Both the position numbers and the translations under genes were made by a program. From NCBI GenBank assembly GCA_003244105.1, contig QHBK01000019.1:228699-292698 (forward strand): DNA of 64,000 nucleotides, written 5' to 3'. Position 1 is the first letter of the stretch. Each line of letters starts with the position of its first letter. Below are positions 1-8,252 of the stretch, piece by piece. Under the pieces are notes generated by a model, which saw only the letters and a program-made list of their open reading frames with translations, was not told where the DNA came from and made no database searches. This stretch comes from Candidatus Eremiobacter antarcticus. Lineage in GTDB: Bacteria > Vulcanimicrobiota > Vulcanimicrobiia > Eremiobacterales > Eremiobacteraceae.

Positions 1-1
1 T

Positions 2-460
2 TTGCTGCTCTCGACGCTGCATACGAACAGCGCCGTCCAGGCCATCACGCGTCTGGTCGATATCGGCGTGGATCCCGCCTTGATCGGTTCGTCGCTCATC
101 GGTGTGGTCGGCCAGCGGCTCATGCGCCGCATTTGCGCGCGCTGCGCGGTCGAGTATGAAGTGGTAGAGGATGAAGCCGTGCTGCTGCAAGAGCTTCTGC
201 CGCTGGTCGCGCCCAATACCCTGTGGCGCGGCAAGGGTTGCCGCCACTGCCACAACACCGGCTACCTGGGCCGCATCGGCGTGCACGAAGTCATCGCGGT
301 CGACGATGGCCTGCGCCGGTTGATCGCCCGGGGCGCAGATTCCAACCAGCTGCTGGACTATGTCACGGCCAAAGGCTTCAACGACCTGCGGGATGAAGCG
401 CTGCGCCGCCTGACTCTGAATGAGACCACGCTCAAGGAAGTCATTCGCATCACCATCTAA
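2..460 (+). CDS. GspE/PilB-type secretion or pilus assembly ATPase, C-terminal part (5' end outside window)
   Basis: Only the last ~152 residues are present; the gene enters from the left edge. The fragment begins with a STLHTN motif (the conserved His box of GspE/PilB ATPases). It then has the two Cys pairs of the zinc knuckle, RRICARC and CRHCHNTGYLGR, which are typical of GspE/PilB and usually absent from PilT. The family forms cytoplasmic hexameric ATPases that drive assembly of type IV pili or type II secretion pseudopili. The C-terminal all-helical part ends at residue ~152. I cannot tell pilus (PilB) from secretion (GspE) without the N-terminal domain and upstream genes. Confidence 0.9.
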   Translation: MLLSTLHTNSAVQAITRLVDIGVDPALIGSSLIGVVGQRLMRRICARCAVEYEVVEDEAVLLQELLPLVAPNTLWRGKGCRHCHNTGYLGRIGVHEVIAVDDGLRRLIARGADSNQLLDYVTAKGFNDLRDEALRRLTLNETTLKEVIRITI

Positions 461-505
461 GTCTCCGGTTCAGCCGTTCGGCAGCAGCGCCGGGGAGTTT
501 CGTTT

Positions 506-1849
506 TTGAGCACTGACCGCCAGTTCGGCTTCCGCACCCGCGCGTTGCACGCAGGCTCGCCGCCCGATCCGTCCACCGGCTCACGCGCGCTGCCCATCCA
601 TCTGACGACGAGCTTCGTCTTCGACTCCGTCGCGCACGCGACGGAGCTCTTCTCGCTGCGCAGCTACGGCAACATCTACAGCCGCATCTCAAATCCGACG
701 GTCTCCGCGTTTGAGGAGAAGATGGCCAGCTTGGAAGGCGGCTTGGGCGCGATTGCAACGGCGTCGGGCCAAGCCGCGCAGATCATCGCCATCCTGTCGC
801 TGGCGCAGGCGGGCGATCATTTGGTCTCTTCGGCCAACATCTACGGCGGCACCATCACGCAGTTCTCGGTGACGCTGCGGCGCCTCGGCATTGAGACGAC
901 GTTGGTTGCAGATCCGGACCAAAAGGCGCTGGCCGCCGCCATCCGGCCCAACACGCGGGCGCTGTTCGCCGAAACGATCGGCAATCCGGGCGGCGTAGTG
1001 GCGGACATCCAAACGCTGGCCGATGTCGCGCACGAAGCCGGCGTGCCGCTCATCATCGACAACACCTTCGCATCCCCGTATCTCTGCCGTCCGATCGAGC
1101 ACGGCGCCGACATCGTCGTGCACTCGGCCACCAAGTACATCGGCGGCCACGGCACGACCATCGCCGGGGTGCTGGTGGAGTCGGGGAGGGTTCCTTGGGG
1201 CGCTGGCCGCCATCCGCTGCTGGACGAGCCGAGCCCCGGCTATCACGGCGTGCGCTTCACCGAGACGTTCGGCGAATACGCTTTTCTGACGCGCGCTCGC
1301 GCGGAAGTCATGCGCGATGTGGGCGCCTGCCTGTCGCCTATGAACGCGTGGCTCTTGATACAAGGCCTGGAGACGCTTGCCGTTCGAATGCAAGCCCACG
1401 TGGAGAACGCCGAACGCATCGCGCTATTTTTGGAGGGTCACGAAGCGGTCACGTGGGTGAAATATCCGGGCCTAGAGTCGAGTCCTTACCACGCGCTTGC
1501 GAAGCGCTATATGCCAGTGGGCGCGGGCGCCATCTTCACGTTCGGCGTGCGCGGCGGGCGAGCTGCAGGGGAGCGCTTCATCGAGGCGTTGGAGCTATGG
1601 AGCCACTTGGCAAACGTGGGCGACGCCAAAAGTTTGGTGATCCATCCAGCTTCGACGACCCACTCCCAGCTCGACGACGCAGGGCTTTCAGCGGCCGGCA
1701 TTACTCCGGATATGGTACGCTTGTCGGTCGGCTTGGAAGACCCAGACGACTTGATCTGGGATTTAGAACAGGGCCTCGCCGCCGCCCGTAAGGCTGCAGA
1801 AGACGATTCGCCAGCCGACCGCGCAGCCGAGCCCCGGGTGGCGCGATGA
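506..1849 (+). CDS. metY: O-acetylhomoserine sulfhydrylase family PLP enzyme
   Basis: A 447-residue fold-type-I PLP enzyme of the Cys/Met metabolism family. It most resembles O-acetylhomoserine aminocarboxypropyltransferase, which makes homocysteine from O-acetylhomoserine and sulfide in the cytoplasm. Visible signatures are the N-terminal RALHAG and YSRISNPTV segments, the LEGG..ATASGQAA cofactor loop (~77-91) and the PLP lysine in SATKYIGGHG (K210). The length fits MetY (~430) better than cystathionine gamma-synthase (~385). The start is TTG at 506, just before STDRQFGFRTRALHAG. It overlaps the next gene by 4 bases (ATGA), suggesting co-translation. A related sulfhydrylase (MetZ or O-acetylserine-using) is the main alternative. 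Confidence 0.9.
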   Translation: MSTDRQFGFRTRALHAGSPPDPSTGSRALPIHLTTSFVFDSVAHATELFSLRSYGNIYSRISNPTVSAFEEKMASLEGGLGAIATASGQAAQIIAILSLAQAGDHLVSSANIYGGTITQFSVTLRRLGIETTLVADPDQKALAAAIRPNTRALFAETIGNPGGVVADIQTLADVAHEAGVPLIIDNTFASPYLCRPIEHGADIVVHSATKYIGGHGTTIAGVLVESGRVPWGAGRHPLLDEPSPGYHGVRFTETFGEYAFLTRARAEVMRDVGACLSPMNAWLLIQGLETLAVRMQAHVENAERIALFLEGHEAVTWVKYPGLESSPYHALAKRYMPVGAGAIFTFGVRGGRAAGERFIEALELWSHLANVGDAKSLVIHPASTTHSQLDDAGLSAAGITPDMVRLSVGLEDPDDLIWDLEQGLAAARKAAEDDSPADRAAEPRVAR

Positions 1850-2331
1850 TTTTAGACACGCCGGGCAAGCGGCGCAGGCTCTTGGATTCTGCCAAGACAG
1901 TTGCCATCATCGGCGCGAGCACCAACCCACTGCGTCCGAGCTACTTCATCTTTCGCTATCTGCGCACGCACGGGTTTGAAGTGTGGCCGGTCAACCCCAA
2001 CCACCAAAAGATCGATGACGTCGAGTGCTATCCCTCACTGCTCGAACTCGCGAGGCGCAAGGGCATGCCCGACATCATCGACGTCTTCCGCCGTTCCGAC
2101 GCCGTCTTGCCCGTGGTGGAAGAAGCCATAGCGCTTGGCGCGCCGGCCATCTGGTTCCAGTACGGCGTGCTGAACGCCAAGGCCATCGCCCGCGCCGACA
2201 ACGCCGGACTCAACGTCGTCGTCGACCGTTGCATCAAAGTCGAGCATGCACGGTTCGCCGGCGGCCTCGGCATGATGGGCATGAACTCGGGCGTGCTGAG
2301 CTCGCGCCGGCGGGTCCGAAAAGAGTCCTAG
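1846..2331 (+). CDS. CoA-binding protein (YccU/Rossmann type)
   Basis: A 161-residue single-domain protein of the CoA_binding_2 family, the NAD(P)/CoA-binding Rossmann domain related to the N-terminus of succinyl-CoA synthetase alpha. The first beta-alpha unit reads VAIIGASTNPLRPSY (~19-33), followed by VWPVNPNHQ (~46-54) and the GAPAIWFQYGVLNAKA segment, all characteristic. The biochemical role of these small proteins is unknown. The start ATG overlaps the metY stop by four bases, so the two are probably translated together. Its stop overlaps the convergent gene on the other strand by four bases. Confidence 0.88.
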   Translation: MILDTPGKRRRLLDSAKTVAIIGASTNPLRPSYFIFRYLRTHGFEVWPVNPNHQKIDDVECYPSLLELARRKGMPDIIDVFRRSDAVLPVVEEAIALGAPAIWFQYGVLNAKAIARADNAGLNVVVDRCIKVEHARFAGGLGMMGMNSGVLSSRRRVRKES

Positions 2332-2819
2332 CGCTCGGCGCCCGGCTGGATTTCCCGCAGCTCTTCGAAGATGGAACGCTCGACCTCGGCGCGATGGTCC
2401 TTGCCGTCGGGAAAAACATAGTGCGGTGCCGAGAAATGGACGCCGCGCACGCCGTGGTCGCGCACGTCGATGACGGCGGCCTCGACAAGCGCGCAGGGAA
2501 AGGGGACGCTGCGCAGCTGCGTCTTGATGATCGACGCGCGAGCACGCACCGATAGGATCAAATTGTCTGCCAGCACTTCGATGGCCACCAGCCGGTTCTC
2601 GGACGCGATGTTGCGATAGGCCGTTCCGCGCGAATCGAGGGCGAGCGCGATGGTCTGCGGGCCCGTTGAGATGACCCACGTGCAAAAGGCGGTAGAAGGG
2701 GTGCCGTCTGCGGACACCGTGGCGAGCACCACGCTCGTACCGCGCTGCAGGGCTGTATCCAGCGATTTCTGTAGCCTCTCGGACGGCCGTTGTTGCATCA
2801 ACGCGTTGTTTCGGCGCAT
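2328..2819 (-). CDS. pyridoxamine 5'-phosphate oxidase-like FMN-binding split-barrel protein
   Basis: A 163-residue protein with the PNPOx-like split barrel. A region reading TSVVLATVSADGTPST (~28-43) is the usual first strands, followed by LDSRGTAYRNI and NRLVAIEVL. Such proteins bind FMN or F420 and reduce or bind small molecules, but the substrate cannot be predicted from sequence. There is an alternative internal Met seven residues in. It is encoded alone, convergent with the CoA-binding gene and just upstream of the Xer recombinase on the same strand but unlinked in function. The family call is reasonably firm; the function is unknown. Confidence 0.75.
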   Translation of the reverse strand: MRRNNALMQQRPSERLQKSLDTALQRGTSVVLATVSADGTPSTAFCTWVISTGPQTIALALDSRGTAYRNIASENRLVAIEVLADNLILSVRARASIIKTQLRSVPFPCALVEAAVIDVRDHGVRGVHFSAPHYVFPDGKDHRAEVERSIFEELREIQPGAER

Positions 2820-2849
2820 GCACGCGCCATGCCGCCGCCGCGCGCCACG

Positions 2850-3785
2850 TCAGCGGTCCTTGCGGCGGTCACGAGGGTGACCTTTGCGGTAGCTTGCCTG
2901 GATGTGATCCAATGAGACGTGCGTGTAGATCTGGGTGGTGGCGAGATAACGATGACCGAGCAGCTCTTTGATCGCCATGATGTCCGCGCCATTCTCGAGC
3001 AGATGGGTCGCGAACGAATGCCTGAGCCGATGTGGGCTCGCATACACGCGGCTGACGGCTGAAAACGCCTTGAACATCACACCAACTTGGGCTCGGCTGA
3101 TGCGGCGCCTTTGCTTTGATAAGAAGAGCGCTGGATCGGCGCTGCGAGGGCGCACCGCAAGGTAGTCGTGGAGCGCGGCTTCTGTCGTCTCGTTGAAGAA
3201 GACGATACGCTCTTTGTTGCCCTTGCCGATTACGCGCAGCCGCCGCTTCTGGAAGTCGACCGACGCCACGTCGAGACTGATGAGCTCCGCCCGCCGGATG
3301 CCGCTCGCGTACAGCAACTCGAAGATCGCCTTGTTGCGCCGGCGCACAAACTCGCTGCCGCCGCTGATCTCGGTCCGCAAGAACTTCGCGACGTCGTCCT
3401 CGGACAGCACCTTGGGAAGCCGCTCGGGAGCCTTGGGTTGGGGAACGTCCGCTGCGGGGTTGTCCTCGCGCACGCCTTCGCGCTTCAAGTGGCCAAAATA
3501 GGCACGCAGAGCCGCCAGCTTTCTGCGCACCGCCACCGCCGAATAGCTCCGGCTGCCCATCAGATGCATGACAAAGCGGCGTACGTCATTGATACTGGCG
3601 TTGGGCAGGCGCTTGAACGGTCCGCGAAACGATGGCTTGGCGTCTTTGCGGCCGTCGATGAACGCGCCGAACAACTCGACGTCGCGCGCGTATTCGTCGG
3701 CAGTACGCGGGCCGCGGCCTCGTTCCAACGTGAGGTAGGACACCAGTCCGGCGATGCTGGAATCGCGGTCGGGCAGCGCTTTCAT
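2850..3785 (-). CDS. XerC/XerD-type tyrosine recombinase
   Basis: A 311-residue tyrosine recombinase close in size to XerC/XerD (~300), which resolve chromosome dimers at dif. It has the N-terminal core-binding SAM-like domain (~10-105) and a C-terminal catalytic domain. The full catalytic set is visible: R164 in SGIRRAEL, K188 in GKGNKER, H252 and R255 in PHRLRHSFATHLL, H278 in LGHRYLATTQ and nucleophile Y287 in TTQIYTHV. It sits among housekeeping genes without mobile genes around it, which supports a chromosomal Xer role over a transposon integrase. XerC and XerD cannot be told apart here. Confidence 0.88.
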   Translation of the reverse strand: MKALPDRDSSIAGLVSYLTLERGRGPRTADEYARDVELFGAFIDGRKDAKPSFRGPFKRLPNASINDVRRFVMHLMGSRSYSAVAVRRKLAALRAYFGHLKREGVREDNPAADVPQPKAPERLPKVLSEDDVAKFLRTEISGGSEFVRRRNKAIFELLYASGIRRAELISLDVASVDFQKRRLRVIGKGNKERIVFFNETTEAALHDYLAVRPRSADPALFLSKQRRRISRAQVGVMFKAFSAVSRVYASPHRLRHSFATHLLENGADIMAIKELLGHRYLATTQIYTHVSLDHIQASYRKGHPRDRRKDR

Positions 3786-3820
3786 CCTCGCGTCCCTTCG
3801 GCGCCCTTCCGCCGGGTACC

Positions 3821-3844
3821 TAGCCCAAATAACTGTTTGGGCTA
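3821..3844. repeat. 9-bp perfect inverted repeat between xer and DUF885 genes
   Basis: TAGCCCAAA and its complement TTTGGGCTA flank a 6-base spacer. The palindrome lies 36 bases upstream of the Xer start and downstream of the DUF885 stop, both on the minus strand. No T-tract follows in either direction, so it is not a classic intrinsic terminator. It could be a transcript-end hairpin or an operator. Confidence 0.4.
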
Positions 3845-3877
3845 ATTGGAAACGGTTTTACCGACTTCCGGAGGCTT

Positions 3878-5677
3878 CTACAGTAGCGAGCCGTCATCTC
3901 GGGATCCCAAGAGCAGCTTGCGCAACAGCGCTATCGGCGGATCGCCATGTGCAAGGACTGCGTCGTGAAACCGGGCGAGGGTGAAGCGCGGGCCCAGCGC
4001 CTTGCGATAATCAGCCCGCAGCTTGAGGAGCATGAGTTTCCCCCACGTGTAGTGGCCGTACAGCGCGTCGGTGATTCCCCGGACGGTCTCCGCGTACGCG
4101 GTGCCCCTGGTTTGAAAGCAGCGGTCCATGAAGATCTTCGTACCTTGGTCGACGGTCATGTTTTGCGTGTGCTCTTTGATGCCGACGATGAGCCGGCAGT
4201 CGCGCAGAAGCGCTTCGGACGACTGCGCGAGACGGTAGCGCGGGTTGCCCTTGCCGAGCCCTTCTTCCACCATCATCTGCTCGCTGTAATGGGCCCAGCC
4301 CTCGCTGAACGCCCCGTTCCATTCAAGCCTGCGGATGAGACTGAGCTTGCTCTGCTGGTTGAACAGATAGTTGGTGTAGTGCCCGGGATATATCTCGTGC
4401 ACGGAGACGATGGTCAGCTCCGGCCGGTTGTAGGAGGTTAAGAACTCCTCGGCTTGCTGTCGAGTGGCATCATGCGGCACCGGCGTCACGTAGTAATACG
4501 TTTGCCGGACGTTGTGTTCGAGCGGACCGGGAGCATCGAAGGCTGCGAAGGTCGTGCTTGCCTCGAACGGCGGCGTTGCCACGACTCTTGCAACGGGCGC
4601 ATCGGGCAGATCGAGGATTCGGCGATCGCGGATGAACTTCGCCAGCCCCTCCAACTGCTGCTGCGCTTCAGGGAGCAACCTGCTTGCAGTGGGATGATCT
4701 TTGCCCAACGCGGCGTACACCTGACTCGGGGAACGGTGGGGGTCGATGTTGCGAGCGGCCGCCACGAAGGCGGCACGATCACGTGCCAAGGCTGCCTCCC
4801 CGACTGACAACAGCCGCGAAACCGGCACGTGGGCCGCGGTCTCCAAATCAACCAGATAGGCGAAGCGCTGTGCTCCGAGCGCATACCTGCCGCCTGCTTT
4901 AGGGATGACTGAGCGCCGCAGAAAGTCGTTGTAACCACGCAACGCCTGCACCACGCGTGCGTTCGCAGCCCGGAACTGCGACTGCAGACGAGCGTCTTTG
5001 ACGGCGGCAAACGCAAGCGGTACGTCGTGGCTGAAGAAGGCGATGGCGCCATCGACGTCCTTGGCTGCGAACGTGGCGACGATCCGCGCGACGTTGGGCA
5101 CATCCAGATTGCGCCGGCCTTGCGCCAACAGGCCGGGAATCTTCTGCTCGCGCGCGATCACGTCGCTCAGGCGGTGCTGCAGCGGCGCGAAGTTCCAGGC
5201 CATCAAAGAATAGACGGCGCCTGCGGCGGTGCTGCTGTAGTAGCCGGGATCCCTGCGCCAACTGGGAACGTCTCTCAGGTAGAACAAGCGCTCGCGGACG
5301 CTGTTCTCGAGGATCATTCTATCGATGCGGCTATCTCGGGAGAGCGTATCTTCATCCAGGTTGGCGAGAGACTCCAGAATGGAGCGCAGGCGGTCACCTT
5401 CCCGTTGAAAATCCCTCGGCGTGTACGACCCGAGCTCCATGTCGTGTGTGTGGACGCCGATGGACGTCGCCTCGTCCGGAGCAAACCGCCAGGTCTCCTG
5501 ATAGTAACGCAACGTGATGTCGTTCAGCGCTGTCTGACCGCTTTCGTCGGCTGAGCTGACGACCGGCCGCGCTGACGCGACCAGCAGGCACGCGCACACG
5601 CCTGCGATCACGCACGACGCGAGGGTCGCCGCAAACCCCCTCTTGTGAGGGCTGGAGCTACGAGTAACAGGCTTCAT
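3878..5677 (-). CDS. DUF885 family secreted metallopeptidase-like protein
   Basis: About 599 residues from an ATG at 5677, whose N-terminus has basic residues then a hydrophobic stretch ending near SARPVVSSADES, i.e. a signal peptide. The DUF885 family is recognisable from the HEIYPGH motif (a zinc-site variant of HExxH, mid-C-terminal half), the following EGWAHYSEQMMVEEG segment and the tail with TRGTAYAETVRGITDALYG. Characterised members are poorly known extracytoplasmic metallopeptidase-like enzymes. The frame stays open upstream to 5848, but that extension is Arg/Ser-rich and precedes the signal peptide. The metallothionein-like gene ends 20 bases inside this start, so translation may be coupled. 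The substrate is unknown. Confidence 0.85.
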   Translation of the reverse strand: MKPVTRSSSPHKRGFAATLASCVIAGVCACLLVASARPVVSSADESGQTALNDITLRYYQETWRFAPDEATSIGVHTHDMELGSYTPRDFQREGDRLRSILESLANLDEDTLSRDSRIDRMILENSVRERLFYLRDVPSWRRDPGYYSSTAAGAVYSLMAWNFAPLQHRLSDVIAREQKIPGLLAQGRRNLDVPNVARIVATFAAKDVDGAIAFFSHDVPLAFAAVKDARLQSQFRAANARVVQALRGYNDFLRRSVIPKAGGRYALGAQRFAYLVDLETAAHVPVSRLLSVGEAALARDRAAFVAAARNIDPHRSPSQVYAALGKDHPTASRLLPEAQQQLEGLAKFIRDRRILDLPDAPVARVVATPPFEASTTFAAFDAPGPLEHNVRQTYYYVTPVPHDATRQQAEEFLTSYNRPELTIVSVHEIYPGHYTNYLFNQQSKLSLIRRLEWNGAFSEGWAHYSEQMMVEEGLGKGNPRYRLAQSSEALLRDCRLIVGIKEHTQNMTVDQGTKIFMDRCFQTRGTAYAETVRGITDALYGHYTWGKLMLLKLRADYRKALGPRFTLARFHDAVLAHGDPPIALLRKLLLGSRDDGSLL

Positions 5678-5870
5678 GCCCGCAGTGGCAGGGGCTGGCG
5701 GCGCGACCCACTCCCCGGACGGAGCAATACTGACTACAGAACTCCGACGTTTCCAAAAGCCGGCACTTGCAAGGCGGGTGCTGGCATTTGTGCTCGACGC
5801 CAGCGGGCGCCTCTGCGACGAGGGGGATCGACGTTTGGGCCTCTTCATTGTTCAGAGAAACACCTTTCAT
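5658..5870 (-). CDS. small metallothionein-like Cys/His-rich protein
   Basis: A 70-residue protein with eight Cys and several His in its last 44 residues, in the order HKC-QHPPCKC, then EFCSQYC, then SPCHCGHEAC. This spacing matches bacterial SmtA/BmtA-type metallothioneins, which bind Zn(II), Cd(II) or Cu(I) in a Cys/His cluster in the cytoplasm. The N-terminal ~25 residues are not Cys-rich. It lies just upstream of, and overlaps by 20 bases, the DUF885 start, in a different frame. A caller that takes the long DUF885 frame would hide it. No clear Shine-Dalgarno precedes the ATG at 5870. Eight correctly spaced Cys are unlikely by chance. Confidence 0.7.
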   Translation of the reverse strand: MKGVSLNNEEAQTSIPLVAEAPAGVEHKCQHPPCKCRLLETSEFCSQYCSVRGVGRAASPCHCGHEACYS

Positions 5871-6029
5871 GCGGCGGACGGCTGCAAAACGCGCCTTCTT
5901 CTTCTTGTTCTTCTGCCGCCGCTGTACGCATAATCCACGACTGCAGGCGGCAGGATTTCAAGCCGCGGTCGGTCCTCTCTACTACTGTCTCAAAACTGTG
6001 ACCTGTGACCGGCACGGGAGAACTGAACG

Positions 6030-6554
6030 ATGAAGGGCAGGCCACCTCGGATCGGCGTCGTCGGGGGACGCGACGCAGAAGCTTCCTTATTGGCGGCTGC
6101 AGAGGACATAGGCCGCGAGCTCGCAGAGCGCGGCGCCATTGTCGTGTGCGGCGGCATGGGCGGCATCATGGAAGCAGCGGCGCGCGGCTGCGTTCGCGCC
6201 GGCGGCATCGTCGTGGGCATTCTCCCCACGGAAAGCGCCGCCGATGCGAACGCTCACGTGACGATACCCGTTGTGACCGGCATGAACGAAGGCCGCAATA
6301 TCATCGTCGTCCGTACGTCTGAGGCCCTCATCGCGATCGGCGGTTCGTACGGCACCTTGTCTGAGATCGCGCTTGCCCTGCGCTTGAACGTGCCGGTGTT
6401 TGGGCTGAACACGTGGGGGTTGCGGCAACCCGGCTCGGCAGCCGCAGAGCCGGCGCTGACGTGCGTCGAGAGCGCGCAAGAGGCGGTCGAGCGAGCCTGG
6501 CAAGTCGTGCAAGCGAATCGCCTCCCAGAACGGCGTGCGAAGCGGCAACAATAA
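6030..6554 (+). CDS. SLOG-family (TIGR00725/LOG-like) nucleotide-binding protein
   Basis: A 174-residue Rossmann-like protein of the SLOG superfamily, nearest the TIGR00725 group. Motifs are IGVVGGRDA at the N-terminus, VVCGGMGGIMEAAARG (~37-52), GMNEGRNI and IGGSYGTLSEIALAL (~110-124), the last corresponding to the PGGxGTxxE site of cytokinin phosphoribohydrolases. The leading Pro is absent, so LOG enzyme activity is doubtful; a nucleotide or sugar-phosphate binding role is likelier. It is transcribed divergently from the metallothionein/DUF885 pair across 159 bases. The stop lies inside the terminator region of the convergent downstream gene. Confidence 0.8.
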   Translation: MKGRPPRIGVVGGRDAEASLLAAAEDIGRELAERGAIVVCGGMGGIMEAAARGCVRAGGIVVGILPTESAADANAHVTIPVVTGMNEGRNIIVVRTSEALIAIGGSYGTLSEIALALRLNVPVFGLNTWGLRQPGSAAAEPALTCVESAQEAVERAWQVVQANRLPERRAKRQQ

Positions 6555-6580
6555 AAGGGGCCGGTCTTTCAACCGGCCCC
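6551..6580 (-). terminator. intrinsic terminator for the stalk-domain gene
   Basis: A perfect 9-bp GC-rich stem (GGGGCCGGT paired with ACCGGCCCC) closes a 6-base loop. Read on the minus strand it is followed immediately by TTTTATT, a classic Rho-independent terminator 15 bases after the stop of the gene at 6596-7651. It overlaps the end of the plus-strand gene, which lacks a T-tract in its own direction. Confidence 0.85.
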
Positions 6581-6595
6581 TGATGCGGATTTGCG

Positions 6596-7651
6596 TCAGC
6601 TCTTCAAGTTTAGATCGATAGTCTTGCTTTCTCGCGTGTTGGGCGCGACTGACGTGATGCGCACCGTTACGCTTCCGCCGGACAACGCTTGCACGCTGAC
6701 CCCTTGCGAAAAGCGGCCGTTCGCGTCCGCGGTCACGTCGGCTGTGTAGGTGCCGGACGACACTCGGAAGATGCCGCCCAAGAGCGAGGTCGGCACCACG
6801 ACGATGTGAACGACGGAATTCGGCAGCGTCCTGCCGCTGACGGTAAAGTTGCCGCCGACCGTACTGCCGTCCACGGGCCGCAGGTTATTGATAAAGTTGC
6901 CCGTACTGGCGGCCCCTCCGGACGTAAACGACCAGCTCTGGTCAAACGCGGCACCGTTTTCGTCCTTGCCGGTCACCCGCACGGTATGACTCGCGGCGGT
7001 GAGGTTGTACGTCGGAGTGAACAAGAAGTCGCGGCTGGAGATGTCAGTCGTGCTCGACACGTCTCTGCCGTCCAGCGTGATGTGCACGGAATTAGGATCC
7101 ACCGGCGAGCTGAAGGAAGCTGACACGGCTGGGCTCCGGGCCGAAGTAACCGAGTCGGGCTCCGGGCGCTGGTTGTTCAGCGTGACGCGAGCGGTGGGAG
7201 CTTGCGTGTTCCCTCCTCCCCCGCCCATGGAGATCCTTACCGTCGACGAGCTGTTGTCGTAGTCCACAGTTGCGCCCAGCGCCTGGGATACGAAACGCAA
7301 GGGCACCATCGTGCGCGGGCCCACCAGAAACGGAGCGACGTCCAGCTGCTGCGACGCGCCGTTCACGAGCGCATCGCGAGACCCGATGTGCAGCTGCACG
7401 GTGCGGCCATTGCCGGTGGCGTTGATGACGCCGTTGGAATAGACGACGCTTGCGCCCAAGCGCTCGAAGACGCCGCGCAGCGGCACGAAGACGCGGCCCG
7501 CCTGCTCGATCGGCGGCTGGTCGAACTGCACTTGCTGCCCGTTGACGACGATTGTGACGTTGGCAGCGTTGACCATATGAGAAGTCGCCATGACCAGCGC
7601 AACGGTCGCAACGACGCCAGCGAGGTCGCGCAGCGTCAGATGGAGCTTCAT
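6596..7651 (-). CDS. secreted protein with copper-amine-oxidase N-terminal ('stalk') domains
   Basis: A 351-residue exported protein. A signal peptide (~1-29, ending near VNAAN) is followed by two copies of the copper amine oxidase N1/stalk repeat: VPLRGVFERLGASVVY (~56-71) and VPLRFVSQALGATVDY (~116-131). A Gly-rich linker leads to Ig-like beta domains (~150-250 and ~255-351). Stalk domains occur in cell-envelope proteins of Firmicutes and related lineages, where they serve as adhesive or structural modules; no amine oxidase catalytic domain is present. A strong Shine-Dalgarno (AGGAGG) lies 7 bases before the ATG. It is divergent from the STAS gene and ends at a strong terminator. Confidence 0.85.
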   Translation of the reverse strand: MKLHLTLRDLAGVVATVALVMATSHMVNAANVTIVVNGQQVQFDQPPIEQAGRVFVPLRGVFERLGASVVYSNGVINATGNGRTVQLHIGSRDALVNGASQQLDVAPFLVGPRTMVPLRFVSQALGATVDYDNSSSTVRISMGGGGGNTQAPTARVTLNNQRPEPDSVTSARSPAVSASFSSPVDPNSVHITLDGRDVSSTTDISSRDFLFTPTYNLTAASHTVRVTGKDENGAAFDQSWSFTSGGAASTGNFINNLRPVDGSTVGGNFTVSGRTLPNSVVHIVVVPTSLLGGIFRVSSGTYTADVTADANGRFSQGVSVQALSGGSVTVRITSVAPNTRESKTIDLNLKS

Positions 7652-7710
7652 AATAATGCCTCCTCGAGTAAAGAGAGTTTCGCACTTACTTGCTTCTTGC
7701 TAACAACCAT

Positions 7711-8184
7711 ATGGTAATCCTTGCCGTTCGGCGGCTGTCCGAAACCTTCAACGCGGCGCGCGAGCGGTTCAATGCGCTGCATCACGGCAATAAGATAGCG
7801 CGACCTGTCGATGAGGCGAGGACCGTGATCGAAGTGACGGACAACGGGTCCTACACGCTGGTGGGGATCAGCGGGGGGTTCGACATGACGTCTGAACCTC
7901 AATTCGCTGCGTCCACCAACGCCCTGCTGCGCAAAGGCCACCGCGATTATATCGTGGATCTTGAAGGCGTGACGTATTTGGACGGCCGTGCGCTGGGCTC
8001 GCTTATGACCTTCTTCAAAGCCGTCAACGGCCAAGGCGGCACCATCCGCATCGTCACGTCCAATGCGTTTTACCGCCGGCTCTTCTCTATTACGGGCATC
8101 GACCGCGTCATCACGCTGTACGCGTCGCGCGCGCAAGCGGAGACGGCGCTGCGGCATCACCAACGCACAACGGCCAAAGAGTAA
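7711..8184 (+). CDS. STAS-domain protein (anti-anti-sigma-like), phosphoacceptor Ser replaced
   Basis: About 157 residues: an N-terminal extension of ~38 residues, then an STAS domain (~40-145) with the expected pattern YTLVGISGGFDM, DYIVDLEGVTYLDGRALGSL and VTSNAFYRRLFSITGID. STAS proteins bind anti-sigma kinases or act in signalling complexes. At the position where SpoIIAA-like antagonists carry the phosphorylated Ser (D-S-x-G), this protein has D-G-R-A, so classic switch phosphorylation is unlikely. The start is uncertain: ATG 7711, or TTG 7690 in the same frame, neither with a good ribosome site. No partner kinase or sigma gene is adjacent. Confidence 0.8.
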   Translation: MVILAVRRLSETFNAARERFNALHHGNKIARPVDEARTVIEVTDNGSYTLVGISGGFDMTSEPQFAASTNALLRKGHRDYIVDLEGVTYLDGRALGSLMTFFKAVNGQGGTIRIVTSNAFYRRLFSITGIDRVITLYASRAQAETALRHHQRTTAKE

Positions 8185-8216
8185 AGCTCTCAGGCCTTGG
8201 GCGCTAGCCGGAAAGA

Positions 8217-8243
8217 GCGCGCCTCAAAGCGGCGCGCCCCCTG
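8217..8243 (+). terminator. probable terminator after the STAS gene
   Basis: A 7-bp perfect stem GCGCGCC / GGCGCGC with a 7-base loop lies 33 bases after the STAS stop. A short T-run (CTGCTTTTCG) follows a few bases later. It sits between convergent genes. The T-run is offset, so strength is uncertain. Confidence 0.45.
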
Positions 8244-8252
8244 CTTTTCGTC

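Noticed and set aside
5845..6045. 66-residue frame upstream of the metallothionein gene
   Set aside because: No ribosome site and no recognisable composition or family; it lies in the divergent promoter region.
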